13,992 nt of DNA, taken from contig DAOTZS010000074.1 in assembly GCA_034434335.1 (NCBI GenBank), positions 1 to 13,992 of the forward strand. Direction: 5' to 3'. The notes below the pieces were generated by a model. It was not told where the DNA came from. It worked only from the letters and a program-made list of their open reading frames with translations, and did no database searches. Source of the DNA: DAOTZS01 sp034434335 (GTDB lineage Bacteria; Chloroflexota; Anaerolineae; CG2-30-64-16). A program made the position numbers and the translations under genes. Within the stretch, counting starts at the first letter, position 1; the number at the start of each line of letters is the position of its first letter. Below are positions 12,456 through 13,992 of the stretch, piece after piece.

Positions 12456-13673
12456 ATGTATGCAGAGGCTGAAGGGCGAGTCATTCGCCCCAACGACGAG
12501 TTGCAGGAGGAATTCAATATCAGCCCGGCGGAAGCCGCCGAGCAGTTGATCACGATGGGGCGCGATCAGGGCTTCGTGACCTATGACGATGTGCTCAACG
12601 TGTTCCCCGAAGCCGAAAATAGTCTCGACCAGCTCGAGGACCTCTTTGCCAACCTGTTTGAACAGGGCATAGAGGTGAACTCGCTTCGGGAAGAGGAGGA
12701 GGCTGAGGAGACCGGTGAGGAAGAGGGCGCTGAGACCGCCGAACTGGATCTCGACCTCGACCTGATTGACATTGACGACTCTATCAGCCTCTATCTCAAG
12801 GAGATCGGCCGGGTGCCTTTGCTCACGGCCGAGGAGGAAGTGGCCCTGGCCAAGCGTATGGAGCGCGGGAAGGAAGCGCGCCAGAAACTGGCCCAGGGCG
12901 TGGATGATCCAGCCGAACGGGAACGCCTGCTTGCAGCGGTCAAGGATGGGCAGGCGGCTCAGGAACACCTGATCAAGGCCAATTCCCGCCTGGTGGTGAG
13001 CGTGGCCAAGAAGTATGTCGGCCGCGGGGTGCCATTCCTGGACCTGATCCAGGAGGGGAATATCGGCCTGATCCGGGCGGTCAAGAAGTTCGACTACCGC
13101 CGCGGTTACAAGTTCAGCACCTACGCTACCTGGTGGATCCGCCAGGCAGTGACGCGCGCTATCGCCGATCAGGGCCGCACCATCCGCGTGCCGGTCCACA
13201 TGTATGAGCAGATCAACCGCCTGACCCGGGCCAGCCGCCAGTTGGTCCAGGAACTGGGCCGCGACCCTACCACGGAAGAGATCGCCGAGCGCCTGGGGGT
13301 GCCTCCGCGCAAGGTAGAGCAGATCATCCGCGTGTCGCAGCGGCCCCTTTCCCTGGAGATGCCCGTGGGAGAGGAAGAGGATAGCTATCTGGGGGACTTC
13401 ATTGAGGATGACGAGGCCGAGAGCCCGACCGACTCCGCATCGCAGACCATGCTGCGCGGGGTGATTGATGAGATCTTTGAGTCGCTAACCCCACGCGAGG
13501 TGCGTATCCTGCAACTGCGCTTCGGGCTGGTAGACGGCTACTCTTACACGCTGGAAGAGGTCGGCAAGAAGTTCGGGGTCACCCGCGAGCGCATCCGCCA
13601 GATCGAGGCACAGGCCCTGGGGCGTCTGCGCCACCCCAGCCGCAGCCGAAAACTGCGCGATTACCTGAGCTGA
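12456..13673 (+). CDS. sigA: RNA polymerase sigma factor of the primary (RpoD/SigA) type
   Basis: It directs RNA polymerase to -35/-10 promoters. The 405-residue protein has a region 1.1-like start (AEQLITMGRDQGFVTYDDVLNVFP, residues 28-51; landmark GFVTYDDVL), an acidic linker (79-108) and region 1.2 SISLYLKEIGRVPLLTAEEE (109-128). Region 2 follows with LIQEGNIGLIRAVKKFDY (197-214) and the -10-reading helix YKFSTYATWWIRQAV (218-232), then region 3. Region 4 has LTPREVRILQLRFGL (344-358) and the helix-turn-helix YTLEEVGKKFGVTRERIRQIE (364-384). I chose ATG 12456 over GTG 12450 because AAAAGGAG (12439-12446) is then 9 nt away instead of 3. All regions needed by a housekeeping sigma are present; a second group 1/2 sigma elsewhere in the genome cannot be excluded. 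A strong terminator follows. Confidence 0.93.
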   Translation: MYAEAEGRVIRPNDELQEEFNISPAEAAEQLITMGRDQGFVTYDDVLNVFPEAENSLDQLEDLFANLFEQGIEVNSLREEEEAEETGEEEGAETAELDLDLDLIDIDDSISLYLKEIGRVPLLTAEEEVALAKRMERGKEARQKLAQGVDDPAERERLLAAVKDGQAAQEHLIKANSRLVVSVAKKYVGRGVPFLDLIQEGNIGLIRAVKKFDYRRGYKFSTYATWWIRQAVTRAIADQGRTIRVPVHMYEQINRLTRASRQLVQELGRDPTTEEIAERLGVPPRKVEQIIRVSQRPLSLEMPVGEEEDSYLGDFIEDDEAESPTDSASQTMLRGVIDEIFESLTPREVRILQLRFGLVDGYSYTLEEVGKKFGVTRERIRQIEAQALGRLRHPSRSRKLRDYLS

Positions 13674-13698
13674 ACCCCTAATCCTGCCAAGTAGCCAG

Positions 13699-13738
13699 GC
13701 AACAGCGCCGCCCAGTAGCTGGGCGGCGCTGTTGCTTT
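13699..13738 (+). terminator. Strong hairpin terminator after the sigma factor gene
   Basis: GCAACAGCGCCGCCCAG and CTGGGCGGCGCTGTTGC form a perfect 17-bp stem around a TAG loop, followed by TTT. It lies 26 nt after the stop codon. The T run is short, as at the other long hairpins in this window. Confidence 0.75.
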
Positions 13739-13791
13739 CCAACACTTCTCCTCTCCCAACCCTAGTGCCGTGTTAAGCTAGATTCTGGCAT

Positions 13792-13992
13792 TTTGCAGTC
13801 AGTGCGTTCCCCCTCTCACCCCCTTTCCCCCGCTCTCCCCTGGGAGGGGAGAGCGGGGGAAATCCCAAGTGTGGGGGTTTCTGGGGCGGCGAAGCCGCCC
13901 CAGAAACCCCCACACTTGGGATTTCCCCCGCTCTCCCCTCCCAGGGGAGAGCGGGGGAAAGGGGGTGAGAGGGGTAACGCACTGACTGCAAA
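13792..13992. repeat. 201-bp near-perfect palindrome with nested hairpins
   Basis: Two 99-bp arms (13792-13890 and 13894-13992) are reverse complements with one mismatch (13809/13975) around a GAA centre (13891-13893). The outer ends read TTTGCAGTCAGTGCGTT. Each arm holds its own perfect hairpin: in the left arm an 18-bp stem 13824-13841 / 13845-13862 with a GGG loop, mirrored at 13922-13960 in the right arm. As single strand it could fold as one long rod or as a cloverleaf. It runs to the window edge and may continue. No transposase is encoded. A MITE or other small repeat element is possible; an assembly artefact is another possibility. Confidence 0.85.

Overview
The window reads as a stretch of bacterial chromosome of high GC content. 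The best guess for its source is Chloroflexota (Anaerolineae or a relative). That rests on a RarA ATPase fused to a methyltransferase-like half, a fused gamma/alpha 2-oxoacid:acceptor oxidoreductase, a MoxR/DUF58/DUF4129 cluster, strong TATAAT-type -10 boxes and GC-rich hairpin repeats between genes. The phylum is an inference; no rRNA or tRNA gene is present to settle it. No phage, transposase, CRISPR or plasmid gene was seen.

Layout. Positions 1-1425 (minus strand) hold an operon of a GntR/FadR-type regulator and the start of a 2-oxoacid oxidoreductase alpha subunit; the two overlap by 4 nt. A Bcp-type peroxiredoxin (1649-2140, plus) converges on rarA (2154-4451, minus). rarA and a small two-helix membrane protein (4513-4743, plus) diverge from a compact, nearly symmetric bidirectional promoter that appears to make two leaderless mRNAs. 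Positions 4744-5296 carry a C-rich repeat and a good sigma-70 promoter. That promoter serves moxR - rsmI - DUF58 - DUF4129 (5297-9852), a cell-envelope/chaperone-type cluster into which the 16S rRNA methyltransferase gene rsmI is inserted.

Positions 9853-13738 form an information-processing block: rpsU, infA, a SAM methyltransferase with a C-terminal zinc ribbon, and a primary-type sigma factor. rpsU lies behind a strong promoter and a roughly 165-190 nt leader that can fold into several consistent stems and ends in an intrinsic terminator with a GCAA loop, so it is either an attenuator or a separate small RNA. The methyltransferase gene has a perfect 16-bp parS palindrome (TGTTTCACGTGAAACA) in codons 3-8, preceded by a perfect 15-bp hairpin in its leader. 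The parS copy suggests that this region serves as a ParB loading site and may lie in the origin-proximal part of the chromosome.

The right end (13792-13992) is a 201-bp palindrome: two 99-bp arms with one mismatch around a 3-nt centre, with nested hairpins. It runs to the last base of the window. The signals most worth following up are the parS site, the rpsU leader RNA, the bidirectional leaderless promoter and the giant palindrome.
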